DNA of 64,000 nt, taken from positions 87,322 to 151,321 of the forward strand of contig CANRTU010000001.1 in NCBI GenBank assembly GCA_947642745.1, given 5' to 3'. The notes beneath the pieces were generated by a model, which worked only from the letters and a program-made list of their open reading frames with translations, was not told the origin of the DNA and did not search any database. Shown piece after piece: positions 9,766 to 19,413 of this stretch. The DNA is from an uncultured Eubacterium sp. (GTDB lineage Bacteria > Bacillota > Clostridia > Lachnospirales > Lachnospiraceae). Made by a program: the position numbers and the translations under genes. Each line of letters starts with the position of its first letter. Position 1 is the stretch's first letter.

Positions 9766-10925
9766 GCTCCGGCTCCTTTCAGATTTTCCAGTTCGCTTTC
9801 CACAACCTCTCTCCATCCTTCCAGACTGTTGCTGCCAGAATAAGTCTTTCCGGTAATATTCCCGTTTTTATCCACGAAAAATGTCTCCGGAACTGCTTCA
9901 ATACCGGTAAGTCTGCCGCCTAAACCATCCGCGTCAGGTATGAGAAACGGATAAGCGGCTTTGGTACGTTCAGCAAGGAGCTTTGCCTTCTCCAGTCCCT
10001 CGTTTAGCACATTGCCCTCTTCATCCGCCGTATCCAGTACAATACCCACCACATTTACACCTTTATCAGACATCTCCTCGTACAGTTTCTGCAGATCCGG
10101 TATTTCATTGACACATGGGGTGCACCAGGTGGCAAATACATTAATCATTGTAAGATCATAGTCGCCAAACATTTCCTGCGTATAGGTATTGCCTTCAATA
10201 TCTTTCATGGAAAAATTTCCCAGACTTCCGGTCTGGTTTTTTGTATCGCCATCGTTTTCTGCCTCTTCCAGCGGCAGCATATCTATGATCTCCGCTTTGA
10301 TCTGCGTGACCGCTTTGACCAGTGTCTTGTCCGCATCCGGATTTGTGCTCAGATAATAAGTATACGCACCGTCGCTGCTTTTTCCGATTTTTTTATGACT
10401 GCCGCATTTTGTCAGCTGATCCAGCTGATCCAGCTGGTCTTTCCGGTAACCTCCGATGGCGCCGATCCGCTCCAGTTTCCCGGCCCATTCATAAAATGCA
10501 TTGCCGTCACCGGTGGATACTTCCGCATCCCGCTGCTCCGCCGTCATGACGCTAAAAGTATAGATGCCATAATCAAGGGATACCTGGTCCTCCGCCAGGG
10601 CTTCCGTAAGCATGGCAACCTCCTTTTTTTCCATCGCCTGCAGCAGGCGCTCCGGGAGAACAAATTTCAGTCCGAGCCCCGGATCCTCGTAATTTTCCTG
10701 GCACGGAAATGTAATATCTGATGGCTTATAAGTATCCGCAGCACTATCGGAACCGTCTGCGTCAGACTCCTTTTCATCCCCGTCCGTGCCGGTTACCGGC
10801 TGATCCTGTTTCTCCACAGACTGATCCGGTTCTTTTCGCTGTTCTGACGCACAGCCGCCAAGCATACTGGCATATACTGTTCCAGCCAGAAGAAGCATAC
10901 TGATTTTCCTTAACCGTTTTGTCAT
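9762..10925 (-). CDS. TlpA/redoxin-family lipoprotein thiol-disulfide oxidoreductase
   Basis: 387 residues. Lipoprotein signal with lipobox LGGC (Cys25), an acidic linker, a middle domain of unknown type (about 70-220), and a C-terminal thioredoxin-fold domain with FATWCTPC (Cys268 and Cys271) and the cis-proline context EAVPETFFVD. It should act on the outer face of the membrane, reducing or exchanging disulfides. First gene of the redoxin / CXXC-peptide / 4Fe-4S operon. 70 bp separate it from the chemoreceptor gene upstream on the same strand. Confidence 0.9.
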   Translation of the reverse strand: MTKRLRKISMLLLAGTVYASMLGGCASEQRKEPDQSVEKQDQPVTGTDGDEKESDADGSDSAADTYKPSDITFPCQENYEDPGLGLKFVLPERLLQAMEKKEVAMLTEALAEDQVSLDYGIYTFSVMTAEQRDAEVSTGDGNAFYEWAGKLERIGAIGGYRKDQLDQLDQLTKCGSHKKIGKSSDGAYTYYLSTNPDADKTLVKAVTQIKAEIIDMLPLEEAENDGDTKNQTGSLGNFSMKDIEGNTYTQEMFGDYDLTMINVFATWCTPCVNEIPDLQKLYEEMSDKGVNVVGIVLDTADEEGNVLNEGLEKAKLLAERTKAAYPFLIPDADGLGGRLTGIEAVPETFFVDKNGNITGKTYSGSNSLEGWREVVESELENLKGAGA

Positions 10926-10994
10926 GTTAAACCTCCTGTTTTTGATTCATATATTTTAGTCCGGATTGATGTTTCAGATCCGGACATCCTGCCC

Positions 10995-12890
10995 TTACTC
11001 TGTATCAGTTTCCACAGGCCGCTCCACGATTTCCAGAAGTTTTCCTGCCTCAGAAGCCATATGTTCAGATACAGATTTGCTGCTCTTTGAAATTTCCATA
11101 TTTTTACCAACCACATTTTCAATCACATCCAGACCTTCTACTGCCTGGGAAACCGTATCCACATTCTGTCTGACCATACTGGAAATCTCTTCCACATTGC
11201 GGCTGGCTGTTTCTATTTCTTTAATTACTGATGTAAATTCCTCCGCCGTTTTCCTTGTGAGCAGCCGCCCTTCTTCCACCGCATGGATAGAGTTCATAAT
11301 CAGTTCGCTGGTCTGTTTTGCGGCCTGGGCGCTTCTGGACGCCAGATCACCCACCTGTGTGGCCACCACCGCAAATCCCTTGCCGGATTCTCCTACCCTG
11401 GCCGCTTCTATGGACGCATTAAGTGATAGCATATTGGTCTGTCTGGCAATAGAATCAATTTCCCCGATAATCTCTACAATTTCTGAAGACATCGCACTGA
11501 TTTTATCAATGGCCTCCTCCAGCGTTTTCATCTGTATGCCCGTTTCCCCGATTTTTCCTGCCGCCAGCATGGCTGCCTCAGCCGTATTACCGGATACCTC
11601 CGCACTCCGGTTTAATTCCTCCGCCAGATGTTCCATAACCTCTCCCAGGTTTTTCACTGCCTGTTCCTGCTCGCTGGTACCAGCCTGTATCGCATCCGCA
11701 GACAGAAGTGTCTCCTGTGACACGCCGTCCAGATTCGCACAGACCATTTTTATATTTTCTATTAAACGCTGGTTGTTTTCCATATCTTTTTTCTGCCTGC
11801 CAATCAGCGCTTCGTTTTCCTGTATGTTCTGCCGGATCGCCTCCACCATTTTATTCACACTCTCAGACAAAATAGAAAATTCTGGTGTGCCATGTTCGTT
11901 TACGCTGATTCCAAAATCCCCTTCCGATATTTCCTTTACCGATGTAGTAATATTGTGCATTCCACTGACTATCTTTTTTTCCAGCAGTCTGTTAATAAGC
12001 AGCAGCAACACCGTAAATATAATGAAGCTGCTCAGGGCAATCACAATCGTCTGACTGACCTGATCCTCGTAATATTCTGTAGCTGGCATAAACGTACCAA
12101 TATACATTCCGTCATGCTCTTCAGACACATACTTTCCTTTTACACCGTTGATCGTAGCGGACCCTTTTCCTGCGTGAAGCGGAATACCGGTTTCCTGTGC
12201 GCTGGTTCCGATTATTTTATCTTCCGGAAACGCCAGAACTTCTCCCTCAGACGCATCCACCGCATATATGTAACCGCTTCTCCCAAATTTCATACCTTTT
12301 AACACTACCGGAATCCGGGTACTTTTGAGCATATTCTCCAGTACTTCCGGATGAATGCCCACCTGTACAAGCCCCTGCGCATCTTTTCTCGCCACGCCGA
12401 TATACTGCATCAGAACGCCTTCCGCCGCATTATGTTCCGGCTCCTGTACGATTTCCAGCGAAGGATCGTCCACAATGACCATAAAAGCCCCCGACTGGTC
12501 ACCGCTGTTCATGTCAAATCCGATATAAGCCTCCCTGGTACTGTGTGTAATAGTTCCTTTCTCATCAATCACATGCAGCTCGTCTACCATCAGACGCTCT
12601 TTTATTTCATTCAGCTTATCTTTATCTTCCAGTATGCTGTTATCAGCCGCCAGTATGTCCGCAAAAATACGGGTTTTGGCCAGGTTGTCTTTCCCCAGTG
12701 TTTCTGTCAGCTCCGCAATATTTTTATCATTTTCCGCAAGCCGCTCCCTGACAGACGTAAGGCTTTTGCTGCTGTCCGACGCCTTACTCCGGTCAGACAC
12801 AACCATCTGTATGAGCGCTATCATCGAAATATTCAATAGCAACGCCACCGCCATGCAGATACACAGGTTTCTGGTAAATAGTTTTTTCAT
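10995..12890 (-). CDS. methyl-accepting chemotaxis protein
   Basis: 631 residues. N-terminal membrane helix (about 8-30), an extracellular Cache-like sensor region (about 40-270) with [14 protein letters not shown] and [11 protein letters not shown] motifs, a second membrane helix (about 280-305), a HAMP-like linker, and a long coiled-coil signalling domain with the conserved tip region reading [22 protein letters not shown], followed by GKGFAVVA. The ligand is unknown. Its promoter is divergent from that of the LytTR regulator. No other chemotaxis genes are in the window. Confidence 0.95.
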   Translation of the reverse strand: MKKLFTRNLCICMAVALLLNISMIALIQMVVSDRSKASDSSKSLTSVRERLAENDKNIAELTETLGKDNLAKTRIFADILAADNSILEDKDKLNEIKERLMVDELHVIDEKGTITHSTREAYIGFDMNSGDQSGAFMVIVDDPSLEIVQEPEHNAAEGVLMQYIGVARKDAQGLVQVGIHPEVLENMLKSTRIPVVLKGMKFGRSGYIYAVDASEGEVLAFPEDKIIGTSAQETGIPLHAGKGSATINGVKGKYVSEEHDGMYIGTFMPATEYYEDQVSQTIVIALSSFIIFTVLLLLINRLLEKKIVSGMHNITTSVKEISEGDFGISVNEHGTPEFSILSESVNKMVEAIRQNIQENEALIGRQKKDMENNQRLIENIKMVCANLDGVSQETLLSADAIQAGTSEQEQAVKNLGEVMEHLAEELNRSAEVSGNTAEAAMLAAGKIGETGIQMKTLEEAIDKISAMSSEIVEIIGEIDSIARQTNMLSLNASIEAARVGESGKGFAVVATQVGDLASRSAQAAKQTSELIMNSIHAVEEGRLLTRKTAEEFTSVIKEIETASRNVEEISSMVRQNVDTVSQAVEGLDVIENVVGKNMEISKSSKSVSEHMASEAGKLLEIVERPVETDTE

Positions 12891-12935
12891 AAATACGCTT
12901 CCCCCTTTATGTATGATTCCGAATACAATATGAGA

Positions 12936-12964
12936 ATTATATCATTACTATCCCGGGTAATCAA
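12936..12964 (-). promoter_or_regulatory. sigma-A promoter of the chemoreceptor gene
   Basis: Read on the minus strand: TTGATT, 17-base spacer, TATAAT, about 45 bases from the start codon. Confidence 0.65.
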
Positions 12965-12981
12965 TGCTCAACTTTCACATA

Positions 12982-13011
12982 TTGACATAACCTGCTTTCA
13001 TCATATATTAT
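12982..13011 (+). promoter_or_regulatory. candidate promoter of the LytTR/GHKL operon
   Basis: A perfect -35 box TTGACA at 12982-12987 is followed 16-18 bases later by overlapping -10-like boxes TATATT/TATTAT. It lies about 70 bases upstream of the regulator gene. Confidence 0.5.
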
Positions 13012-13081
13012 GAAATGCAGGTCACTCACCCGCACCGGAAAATTTTCCGGTAATCTGAAAAGAAAGACTGGAGTTTAAAAA

Positions 13082-13810
13082 ATGATACAGGTAGCGATAT
13101 GCGACGATGAACCGGAAATACTACAGGAACTGTCCGGCGCTGTTACAGATTACGGCACTCAAAAAGATCTGGACTTATCCATAGACACCTATTCCAGCGC
13201 AAAGGATCTGGAAAAACAGACTACGTATGGAAAACGGTACCAGATTTATATTCTTGACATGCTGATGCCCCAGATGAATGGCATAGAAATCGGACAGGCC
13301 ATCCGCAGCCATGACCGGCAGGCCGCTATTATTTATCTGACTTCTTCCATGGATTTCGCTTATCAGGCATTTGGCGTATTCGCCCAGCGGTATCTGCTAA
13401 AACCGGTAGCAGAGTCACAGTTTTTTGAGGCAATGGATTTTGCGGTGGAAAATGCCCTGCATATGCAAAAAACGGTATATGTAAAGACCGCTTCAGGCCT
13501 TCATAAAATATTCTGTCATGAAATAGAATATGTGGAAAGCGCCTCCAGGGCCATACATATCTGCGCCACCGACGGAACAGAAATTGTCAGCAGACTGCTG
13601 CGCAAATCTTTTGAACGGGAAATGGAAGCGCTGTTAGAAAGCCGTGATTTTGTCCAGACCCACAAGTCATTTATTATAAATTTAAGCTATGTAAAGCTCT
13701 TTGGCCCTGACCAGATCATCATGCGCTCCGGCGCTCTTATACCAGTAAGCAAGAGCCGGCAGACAACGGTAAAACGGATTTATCTGAACTATATATCTGA
13801 AAACTACTAA
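13082..13810 (+). CDS. LytTR-family response regulator (AgrA-like)
   Basis: 242 residues. Receiver domain with DDE at 8-10, phospho-acceptor Asp59 (ILDMLMPQMNG) and Lys in LLKPVAE. The C-terminal LytTR DNA-binding domain (about 135-240) reads TASGLHKIFCHEIEYVES, then FVQTHKSFIINLSYV. It overlaps functionally with the GHKL kinase 12 bp downstream. No agrB/agrD-like peptide genes are beside it, so the signal is unknown. Confidence 0.92.
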   Translation: MIQVAICDDEPEILQELSGAVTDYGTQKDLDLSIDTYSSAKDLEKQTTYGKRYQIYILDMLMPQMNGIEIGQAIRSHDRQAAIIYLTSSMDFAYQAFGVFAQRYLLKPVAESQFFEAMDFAVENALHMQKTVYVKTASGLHKIFCHEIEYVESASRAIHICATDGTEIVSRLLRKSFEREMEALLESRDFVQTHKSFIINLSYVKLFGPDQIIMRSGALIPVSKSRQTTVKRIYLNYISENY

Positions 13811-13822
13811 AGGGGAACTGCT

Positions 13823-15109
13823 ATGAAAATTTTTCAACTGTGGGTTGTATTCAACTCCTGCGTATTCATGATGATTCATTTCATGACATTTCTGATACTG
13901 AAATACCCGCCCGCCTGTTCGGTGCTGATCTGCGTGTCTGCTACCACATTTTCCATGATCCTGGAAGTCGTCCGGGTCTTTTATGCCTTTGATTCGGTAT
14001 GGGGCAAACTCCTGGTCAGCGTTATCCAGATACCCGTTCTGCAGGCCACCGCTCTGATCCTTTCAAAAAAGAAAGACAGCTACGCTCTGTTTACCGGTTT
14101 TAGTTCTTCGAACTTTGTACTGGCGGGAAATATTGTTTCCTGCATGGTCGTACTGGCCTCCCGCAATTATCCCCTGTCAATGGCCGCCTGCACACTGGGC
14201 AATACGGTGGTTTATATCTGTCTGAACTATATGATAAAGGACATCTGCCGGCAGCTGCTATACAAAGAAATTGTCATATGGATGTGTATCATTCCCGCCA
14301 TGTGTTACATTACTTTTTATCTGATGCTGTATTTTCCGGTTTATTTTGAACAGCAGCCGGAAACCATTTATGCCGCCGGTTCCCTGCTGGTTACCGTTAT
14401 TGTAATGTATATTCTGCTGCTTCAGTACATTTCCGCCAGATCCAGTGAGAAAAACCTGCTCTGGCGCAACAGGGAGCTGCACGCCTACATCCATGGCGTT
14501 GAACTTCAGACAGAATCCGCCCGGGCAGCCATCCGGGATCTGCGGATCATGCGGCATGACATGCGGCACAAAGACCATCTTTTAACAGAACTGATTAATA
14601 AAAAAAATTACCGGGAAGCGCTGGCAGTACTGCAAAAAGATATTACGTACCTGGAAAAGACCTATCTGACTGTCTACTGTGAGAATGTTATTTTAAACAG
14701 CATTTTATGCGGTATGGCAAAGCAGGCGGAGCAATGCGGCATCCGGATGGAAATCAGCTGTTCCGTGCCTGACCGGCAGCCGGTAGATGATTACGACCTT
14801 GCGCTGGTAACAGCCAACCTGACCGAAAATGCGATCCAGGCCACTGCGAAACTGGCCCCGGAGCGGCGTTTTATTTCCGTAGCCATAAAGAGCAGAAACG
14901 GAGAACAGCTTTTTATGGAGATACGCAATCCCTGTCCCGAAAAAGTTATTTTTTCCAAAAAAACCGGCCTGCCAGTGTCTGCCAGGGGAGGCGACCATGG
15001 TCTTGGCATGATCAGCGTACAGGAATTTGTACAAAAGTATCACGCCCACTCCGACTGCTATATTGAGAACCAGATGTTTATTGTACGAATCCTGATTTAT
15101 TTTACGTGA
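13823..15109 (+). CDS. GHKL-type sensor histidine kinase (AgrC-like)
   Basis: 428 residues. Six or so membrane helices fill the first 205 residues, followed by a short coiled coil, the phospho-acceptor region MRHDMRHKDHLL (His245/His249) and a GHKL ATPase domain ending with HGLGMISVQEFVQKY. The topology and catalytic domain match AgrC/ComD-type peptide sensors. AAAGGGGAACTGCT precedes the ATG. A very strong terminator closes the operon. Confidence 0.9.
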   Translation: MKIFQLWVVFNSCVFMMIHFMTFLILKYPPACSVLICVSATTFSMILEVVRVFYAFDSVWGKLLVSVIQIPVLQATALILSKKKDSYALFTGFSSSNFVLAGNIVSCMVVLASRNYPLSMAACTLGNTVVYICLNYMIKDICRQLLYKEIVIWMCIIPAMCYITFYLMLYFPVYFEQQPETIYAAGSLLVTVIVMYILLLQYISARSSEKNLLWRNRELHAYIHGVELQTESARAAIRDLRIMRHDMRHKDHLLTELINKKNYREALAVLQKDITYLEKTYLTVYCENVILNSILCGMAKQAEQCGIRMEISCSVPDRQPVDDYDLALVTANLTENAIQATAKLAPERRFISVAIKSRNGEQLFMEIRNPCPEKVIFSKKTGLPVSARGGDHGLGMISVQEFVQKYHAHSDCYIENQMFIVRILIYFT

Positions 15110-15145
15110 AGAAAAAGACAGCCTGCGTGAAAAACAGGCAGGACA

Positions 15146-15186
15146 TCCCACAGTTATTATCTGCTATAATAACTGTGGGATTTTTA
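15146..15186 (+). terminator. intrinsic terminator of the LytTR/GHKL operon
   Basis: Perfect 15-bp stem TCCCACAGTTATTAT / ATAATAACTGTGGGA with a 5-base loop, followed by TTTTT. Confidence 0.9.
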
Positions 15187-15203
15187 CAAAGGGGAAACAG
15201 ACT

Positions 15204-15471
15204 ATGATATTACGCACAAAATCCTTCTGATTGCTGCTGGCTGTTTTCATTCCGGGAACCGGCATATTTGTCCTTTCAGCGGACCGGATTGCCACCAGTA
15301 TCCACGACGAGGCTTATGCAGGCAGCGTCCCTGGCAGTCAGAAACATTTTTTTACCATACAGATGAAAACGAAGATTCGTGGAAAGGCAGCTTTCCCAAC
15401 ATTACCCATTCTACAGAAATTGCGGACCATATCACATCAAAGACAACACCGGTTCTGTCGTTCCACTGATC
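15204..15471 (+). pseudogene. remnant of a small exported protein gene
   Basis: AAAGGGG precedes ATG 15204, but the frame stops after eight codons (MILRTKSF). Past the stop it continues with a signal-peptide-like stretch (LLLAVFIPGTGIFVLSA), then appears to shift frame near 15350 into YHTDENEDSWKGSFPN. Two lesions indicate a decayed gene. Family unrecognised. It may have belonged to the upstream sensor system. The rest of the gap to 15554 shows nothing further. Confidence 0.35.
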
Positions 15472-15554
15472 CGGTCACTATTCTTTTTCCTCTCCTGATT
15501 TCTGATCCGGATTTTAGTTTATCTGCCCATATCCATATCTATATCTGTCCATAT

Positions 15555-16970
15555 TTACCCATGGGCTGCTTCCATATTTCCACTTTCCTGCTCCTTATCC
15601 ACGACTGAATCCGGGCGGACAATTTTCGCATCCCGTGCCAGCCGTTTCATTATGCACACATATGCGGGAATCAGAAACAGATCCGCAAAGATCCAGGCCA
15701 CCGGACTGGCAAAACAAACGCCCGTATATCCCGCCACCGGCACGAGAAACGCACCGACCAGCGCCCTGGCCGCCATCTCACATACCCCCGCAAGAACCGC
15801 CAGCCTGCTGTAACCAAGCCCCTGGATCGTAAAACGAAGAATATTGACAAGCGCCAGCGTCATATAAAAAGCGCTGGTTATAAGCAGCATCAGCCGCACA
15901 TTGTCCAGTATCGCCATCTCTTTCGCATCCAGAAACAACAGTGCGATTTTCGGACTGAAGAAAAACAGTGTCACAAAAGCCAGCACAGAATAAACGAGTC
16001 CGATCATACAGCAGGATAATAACCCTTTTGTAATCCGCTTTAACTCTCCTGCGCCAAGATTCTGTCCCGCATACGTAGACATGGTAGAACCCATGGCGTC
16101 AAAGGGACAGCAGAAAAACATACTTACTTTGCCTGCCGCCGTCATGGAAGCGACTGCCGTAGAACCCAGCGTATTTACGGATGTCTGCAGTATCACGCTG
16201 CCAATTGCCGTAATCGAATACTGCAGCCCCATGGGAATGCCCATGTTACACAGCTTTGCCATACAGCTTTTATCCATACGCCACTCTTCCTTTGACAGTT
16301 TTAGTACGTCGTATTTTTTCTTTATGTAAAACAGGCACAAAACACCGGAAATTCCCTGGGAAATCACCGTGGCCCAGGCCGCTCCCGCCACGCCCATGTC
16401 AAATACCAGTATGAACGCCAGATCCAGGCCGATATTCAGTAACGACGACAGGATCAGAAACATCAGCGGACTTTTGCTGTCGCCCAGTGAACGGAGAATT
16501 CCGGACAGCAGGTTGTACAGGTATATGACCGGTATTCCTAAAAAGATGACAAAAATATAATCATACGCTCCCTGTATAATATCAGACGGCGTACGCATCC
16601 ACTGCAGGATATTCCTGCAGAGTGCACAGACTACAACCGTCATGACGGCCGCGCACAATGCTGACAGCCACACACTGTTTGCCACGAATTTTCTAAGATA
16701 GTGGTAGTCCTTTGCCCCGAATCTCTGGGCCACCGGAATGGCAAATCCACTGCAGACACCCATGCAGAATCCAATCACCATAAAGTTAACCGATCCTGTG
16801 GAACCCACCGCTGCCAGCGCATTCACTCCCAGAAACTTTCCGACGATAATCGTATCCATCATACTGTAAAACTGCTGAAACAGCATTCCCAGCATTAATG
16901 GCAGAAAAAAAGATATGATAAGCTTCATCGGAGAACCCTGTGTCATATCTTTGCTGTTACTTTTCGTCAT
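15555..16970 (-). CDS. MATE-family multidrug/Na+ antiporter
   Basis: 471 residues with twelve predicted membrane helices and the MatE duplication: GSPMKLIISFFLPLMLGMLFQQ at the start of the first half and MGIPMGLQYSITAIGS at the start of the second. The ATG at 16970 follows GGAGGG at 4 bases; longer in-frame starts (17018) have no site. It is a cytoplasmic-membrane exporter of cationic compounds or metabolites; substrate unknown. A palindromic repeat element lies upstream. Confidence 0.92.
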   Translation of the reverse strand: MTKSNSKDMTQGSPMKLIISFFLPLMLGMLFQQFYSMMDTIIVGKFLGVNALAAVGSTGSVNFMVIGFCMGVCSGFAIPVAQRFGAKDYHYLRKFVANSVWLSALCAAVMTVVVCALCRNILQWMRTPSDIIQGAYDYIFVIFLGIPVIYLYNLLSGILRSLGDSKSPLMFLILSSLLNIGLDLAFILVFDMGVAGAAWATVISQGISGVLCLFYIKKKYDVLKLSKEEWRMDKSCMAKLCNMGIPMGLQYSITAIGSVILQTSVNTLGSTAVASMTAAGKVSMFFCCPFDAMGSTMSTYAGQNLGAGELKRITKGLLSCCMIGLVYSVLAFVTLFFFSPKIALLFLDAKEMAILDNVRLMLLITSAFYMTLALVNILRFTIQGLGYSRLAVLAGVCEMAARALVGAFLVPVAGYTGVCFASPVAWIFADLFLIPAYVCIMKRLARDAKIVRPDSVVDKEQESGNMEAAHG

Positions 16971-17120
16971 ATATCCCTCCATTTCTAAATTATGGACCAT
17001 ACAGCCTTTAGAAAACATGCCGCGGACATCCTTCAGCTGCCCCCGGAAGAGGTATCGCTGCCGGCATGGCTGCGCACAGGCTCCCGGCTGTCAGTCCGGA
17101 TTAAAATTTCCAGACAACCG

Positions 17121-17231
17121 GAACGTGTTTGAAATCATTTTCGCAAAATATACCCGCAGGGCAGGCTGGCCTGTCTGGTATAAAACGCTCCATAAGCGCA
17201 GATTGCGAGAATGATTTTTTAAACACGCTCT
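17121..17231. repeat. dispersed palindromic element, copy A
   Basis: Terminal inverted repeats: GAACGTGTTTGAAA.TCATTTTCGCAA on the left matches, as reverse complement, the right end that finishes TTTAAACACGCTCT. The interior holds a second hairpin (TATACC...GGTATA with a GGCAGGC/GCCTGTC core). It lies upstream of the MATE gene. Confidence 0.7.
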
Positions 17232-17301
17232 AATACATTATAGGGATATTGATAAAAAGTCAAGACATTATTTGACAGAATTTAAAGTTCCAAAAGTAGT
17301 A

Positions 17302-17361
17302 TAAAAATCCTCCGGTATCCATTACATAACCGGCATTTCTGTCTGCGCAATGAATACCGGA
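17302..17361 (-). terminator. hairpin terminator on the minus strand
   Basis: TCCGGTATCCATT (17311-17323) pairs with AATGAATACCGGA (17349-17361), and the minus strand then runs into GGATTTTTA. It would end transcripts of the recombinase remnant. Confidence 0.5.
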
Positions 17362-17399
17362 GCTGTTCCGGTACGGCGTGCCGTCCCATTTCTTTTCAG

Positions 17400-17516
17400 T
17401 TAATCTGTCTGATCGTATTTACTGGCATACTGCACTGCTTCCACTGCGGACATCCCGCATTCCGCACGCAGTTTGTCCGCCGCAGTTTCCACGGAAGCGC
17501 CGGATTCAGGACACAT
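17400..17516 (-). CDS. 38-residue ORF downstream of the recombinase remnant
   Basis: ATG 17516 to TAA 17400, overlapping the tail of the recombinase frame. The peptide contains ADKLRAECGMSAVEAVQYA and looks protein-like (helical, charged). It may be a small accessory gene of the former mobile element, or a fragment. Family unrecognised. Confidence 0.3.
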   Translation of the reverse strand: MCPESGASVETAADKLRAECGMSAVEAVQYASKYDQTD

Positions 17517-17860
17517 TTTTACTATGCCTTTCTGTTTTCCGGCCTTCCTGTCTCAGAAGGACATACTCAGCGGTATATACGGGGATGCCCCGTTTTACCT
17601 GCAAAATATGTCCTTCCTGGCTTATGTTCCCTATGAACTTATAATAAATCTTTACTTCCTGTATGCGTTCCCGTCTACTTCTTTCGGTTCGCCAACCGTA
17701 ACTTTTTCGATAAGCGTATTCAGCAGTGCAGCAGACAGTTCCTCAATTCCCGCATAATCTTTGATCATCCTGGCAGACTGCTCAATATTGTTCTTATCCC
17801 TGCCACTTTCCTCACACTGCTTTTCCAGTTCCCCGATTGCCCGCCTTACAGAGTTTGAGC
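17505..17860 (-). pseudogene. 3' remnant of a large serine recombinase (DUF4368-type tail)
   Basis: The minus-strand frame contains IKDYAGIEELSAALLNTLIEKVTVGEP, typical of the C-terminal DUF4368 region of transposon/ICE serine recombinases, followed after a one-base frameshift near 17665 by RIQEVKIYYKFIGNIS, the usual ending, and a stop at 17505. The catalytic N-terminus is absent; its place is taken by the DUF6076 fragment on the other strand. This marks a past mobile-element insertion. Confidence 0.7.
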
Positions 17861-18432
17861 AGGACGCAGATTTTGAAAAGCGCACAGGCAGGCTCACGCC
17901 GCCTGACTCGTCATACCGACTGCCGTCACGGCTCCTTCCAGAAGATTCCAGGCCTGATCTATGGTATCCTGACCATAAGGCAGGACTGGAATACGCCTGC
18001 GCATATGCATCATTTTACCCGGTGATGGTCTATCATCTGAACCGTTTGAAAGACTGGGGGCTGTATTTCCGGCAGTGCAAAGTATACAGCCGCTTTTTCC
18101 TTGCAAAAAGCCTGCGGTATGAGTTATGCAGTGAAAAATGCAGGAAAGCAAAGTCCCTGCAGAATAAGCGGGATTTTGATGAGCGGGCAAAGGAAAATAA
18201 TTATGACCTGCTTTATAAGAATGAGTGCCAGAACTGGCGGAACAAGATCAACAAAGCAAAAAAGACAGTCGGATTTCCAGATAAAAGGCTGAAAGAAATG
18301 AAAAACGCATTTGATACGTTTAAAAAAGAAGCCCTGCAGCGAAAAAACTGATCCGCACAGGGGATCCAGACGCAAAAGAATTTATGGATTGGATTTATCA
18401 GCAAGACAGCATTATTGTGGAACTTGCAGGGA
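17855..18432 (+). pseudogene. DUF6076-like zinc-finger protein, copy 1 (5'-truncated, frameshifted)
   Basis: The open part reads FEKRTGRL, LWYPDHKAGLEYACAYASF, then a zinc-finger-like block QCKVYSRFFLAKSLRYELCSEKC, and NKINKAKKTVGFPD. Compared with copy 2 (21570-22524) the second cysteine of the CKVC motif is Tyr. After EALQRK the A-run is one base short; the original frame continues as LIRTGDPDAKEFMDWIYQQ to about 18432. The 5' end is fused to the recombinase remnant. The family assignment is from memory of Lachnospiraceae proteins. Confidence 0.65.
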
Positions 18433-18438
18433 ATTACC

Positions 18439-18600
18439 AGAGCGTGTTTGAAAAATCATTCCTGCCATCTGCATTCTCCACTTTGCGTGATATTTGCGCC
18501 AAATTCAGGTTACATAGCCCGCTATGCGCCCTTCATTTGGCACAAATCTCCCACAAATTGTGAAATACATCTGGCAGAAAGCATTTTTCAAACACGCTCT
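18439..18600. repeat. dispersed palindromic element, copy B (162 bp, full length)
   Basis: It begins AGAGCGTGTTTGAAAAAT and ends with the reverse complement ATTTTTCAAACACGCTCT. Both halves are imperfect mirror images to the centre (ATAGC-CC-GCTAT), so the whole element can fold into one long hairpin. It inserts at the 3' end of the DUF6076 copy 1 frame. Small open frames inside it are shadows of the repeat. Confidence 0.85.
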
Positions 18601-18745
18601 AGCGAAAAAAATATTCTGACATGAAAAAGATACTTTAGCATAACCTTTGTCGAAAGGGGTTATTCTATGCAAAAATAAGTTGCCACCGTTAATCAATAAA
18701 ATGGCAGGAGGATAAAAAAATACTCTCCCTAAAATTTTTTAAGTG

Positions 18746-18779
18746 CTGTCACAAATGACAAACCAAATTTCGTTATTAT
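18746..18779 (+). promoter_or_regulatory. ECF-type promoter of the sigma gene
   Basis: CTGTCACAAA, 12 bases, TTTCGTTATTAT. The same two boxes with the same spacing recur at 20082-20115, upstream of the secreted-protein gene. The -10 CGTTA core is typical of ECF promoters. The sigma start codon lies about 90 bases downstream. Confidence 0.7.
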
Positions 18780-18870
18780 CAGTATAGAAAGATGTTTTAC
18801 TTCAGTCCGGCATATGCTATTCAGCGAAATTGACACGGCTGCTGACAGATAAGCATCCAGGAGGGATTTG

Positions 18871-19413
18871 ATGATAACAGGAGGATCGGATGATAAGAGG
18901 AAATTTATTATCTTGTATGAAAAATACAGCCGCCTTATGATGAAAGTGGCACTTAATATACTCCATGACAGTTTTCTTTCAGAAGACGCTGTACATGATG
19001 CATTTGTTAATGTTGCCAAAAACATGGAAAAAATAGGCAGCGTGGAATCATTGAAAACAAAAAAATACCTGATTGTGGTAACAAAAAATGCATCCATAGA
19101 CATATACAGGAAAAGGAGCATCAGGATAAAAAGGGAAATATTTGTGGATGAGTTAGGGGAAGAACCTGCATCTTATATGGAAACAGACATGGACAACAGC
19201 GTGCTGGAAGTGCTAAAAAGCCTTCCGGTCATGTACAGGGATGTATTTCTTCTGAAATATTCAAACAGGCTTGAAAACAAGGAGATCGCACAGATACTTA
19301 GGATTTCAGAAGAAAACGTAAGAAAGAGGATCGAAAGGGGAAAGATCATGGTACAGAACATGCTGGATGGATTGGAGGAGAAAGAAAATGGGCCATATAA
19401 ATGTAACGGATGA
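18871..19413 (+). CDS. ECF-subfamily RNA polymerase sigma factor
   Basis: 180 residues. Region 2 (about 10-80) includes YEKYSRLMMKVALNILHD and SEDAVHDAFVNVAKN; region 4 (about 110-172) includes LPVMYRDVFLLKYSNRLENKEIAQILRISEENVRKRIERGK, a sigma-70 region 4 HTH. AGGAGGG lies 5 bases before the ATG. The downstream anti-sigma-like gene starts inside it (overlap 26 bases). Two identical ECF-like promoters in this module suggest it drives its own operon and 20153. Base composition is more AT-rich than the flanking housekeeping genes. Confidence 0.92.
   Translation: MITGGSDDKRKFIILYEKYSRLMMKVALNILHDSFLSEDAVHDAFVNVAKNMEKIGSVESLKTKKYLIVVTKNASIDIYRKRSIRIKREIFVDELGEEPASYMETDMDNSVLEVLKSLPVMYRDVFLLKYSNRLENKEIAQILRISEENVRKRIERGKIMVQNMLDGLEEKENGPYKCNG

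Noticed and set aside
13823..15471. Complete agr-type quorum-sensing locus
   Set aside because: Kinase and regulator are present, but no AgrB-like protease or AgrD-like precursor is recognisable; only a decayed frame follows.
18505..18696. 63-residue minus-strand ORF
   Set aside because: It mostly reads through the palindromic element; the same peptide (ACLKNAFC) reappears in an ORF at 37881-38087 over another copy of the repeat, so it is a repeat shadow, not a protein.
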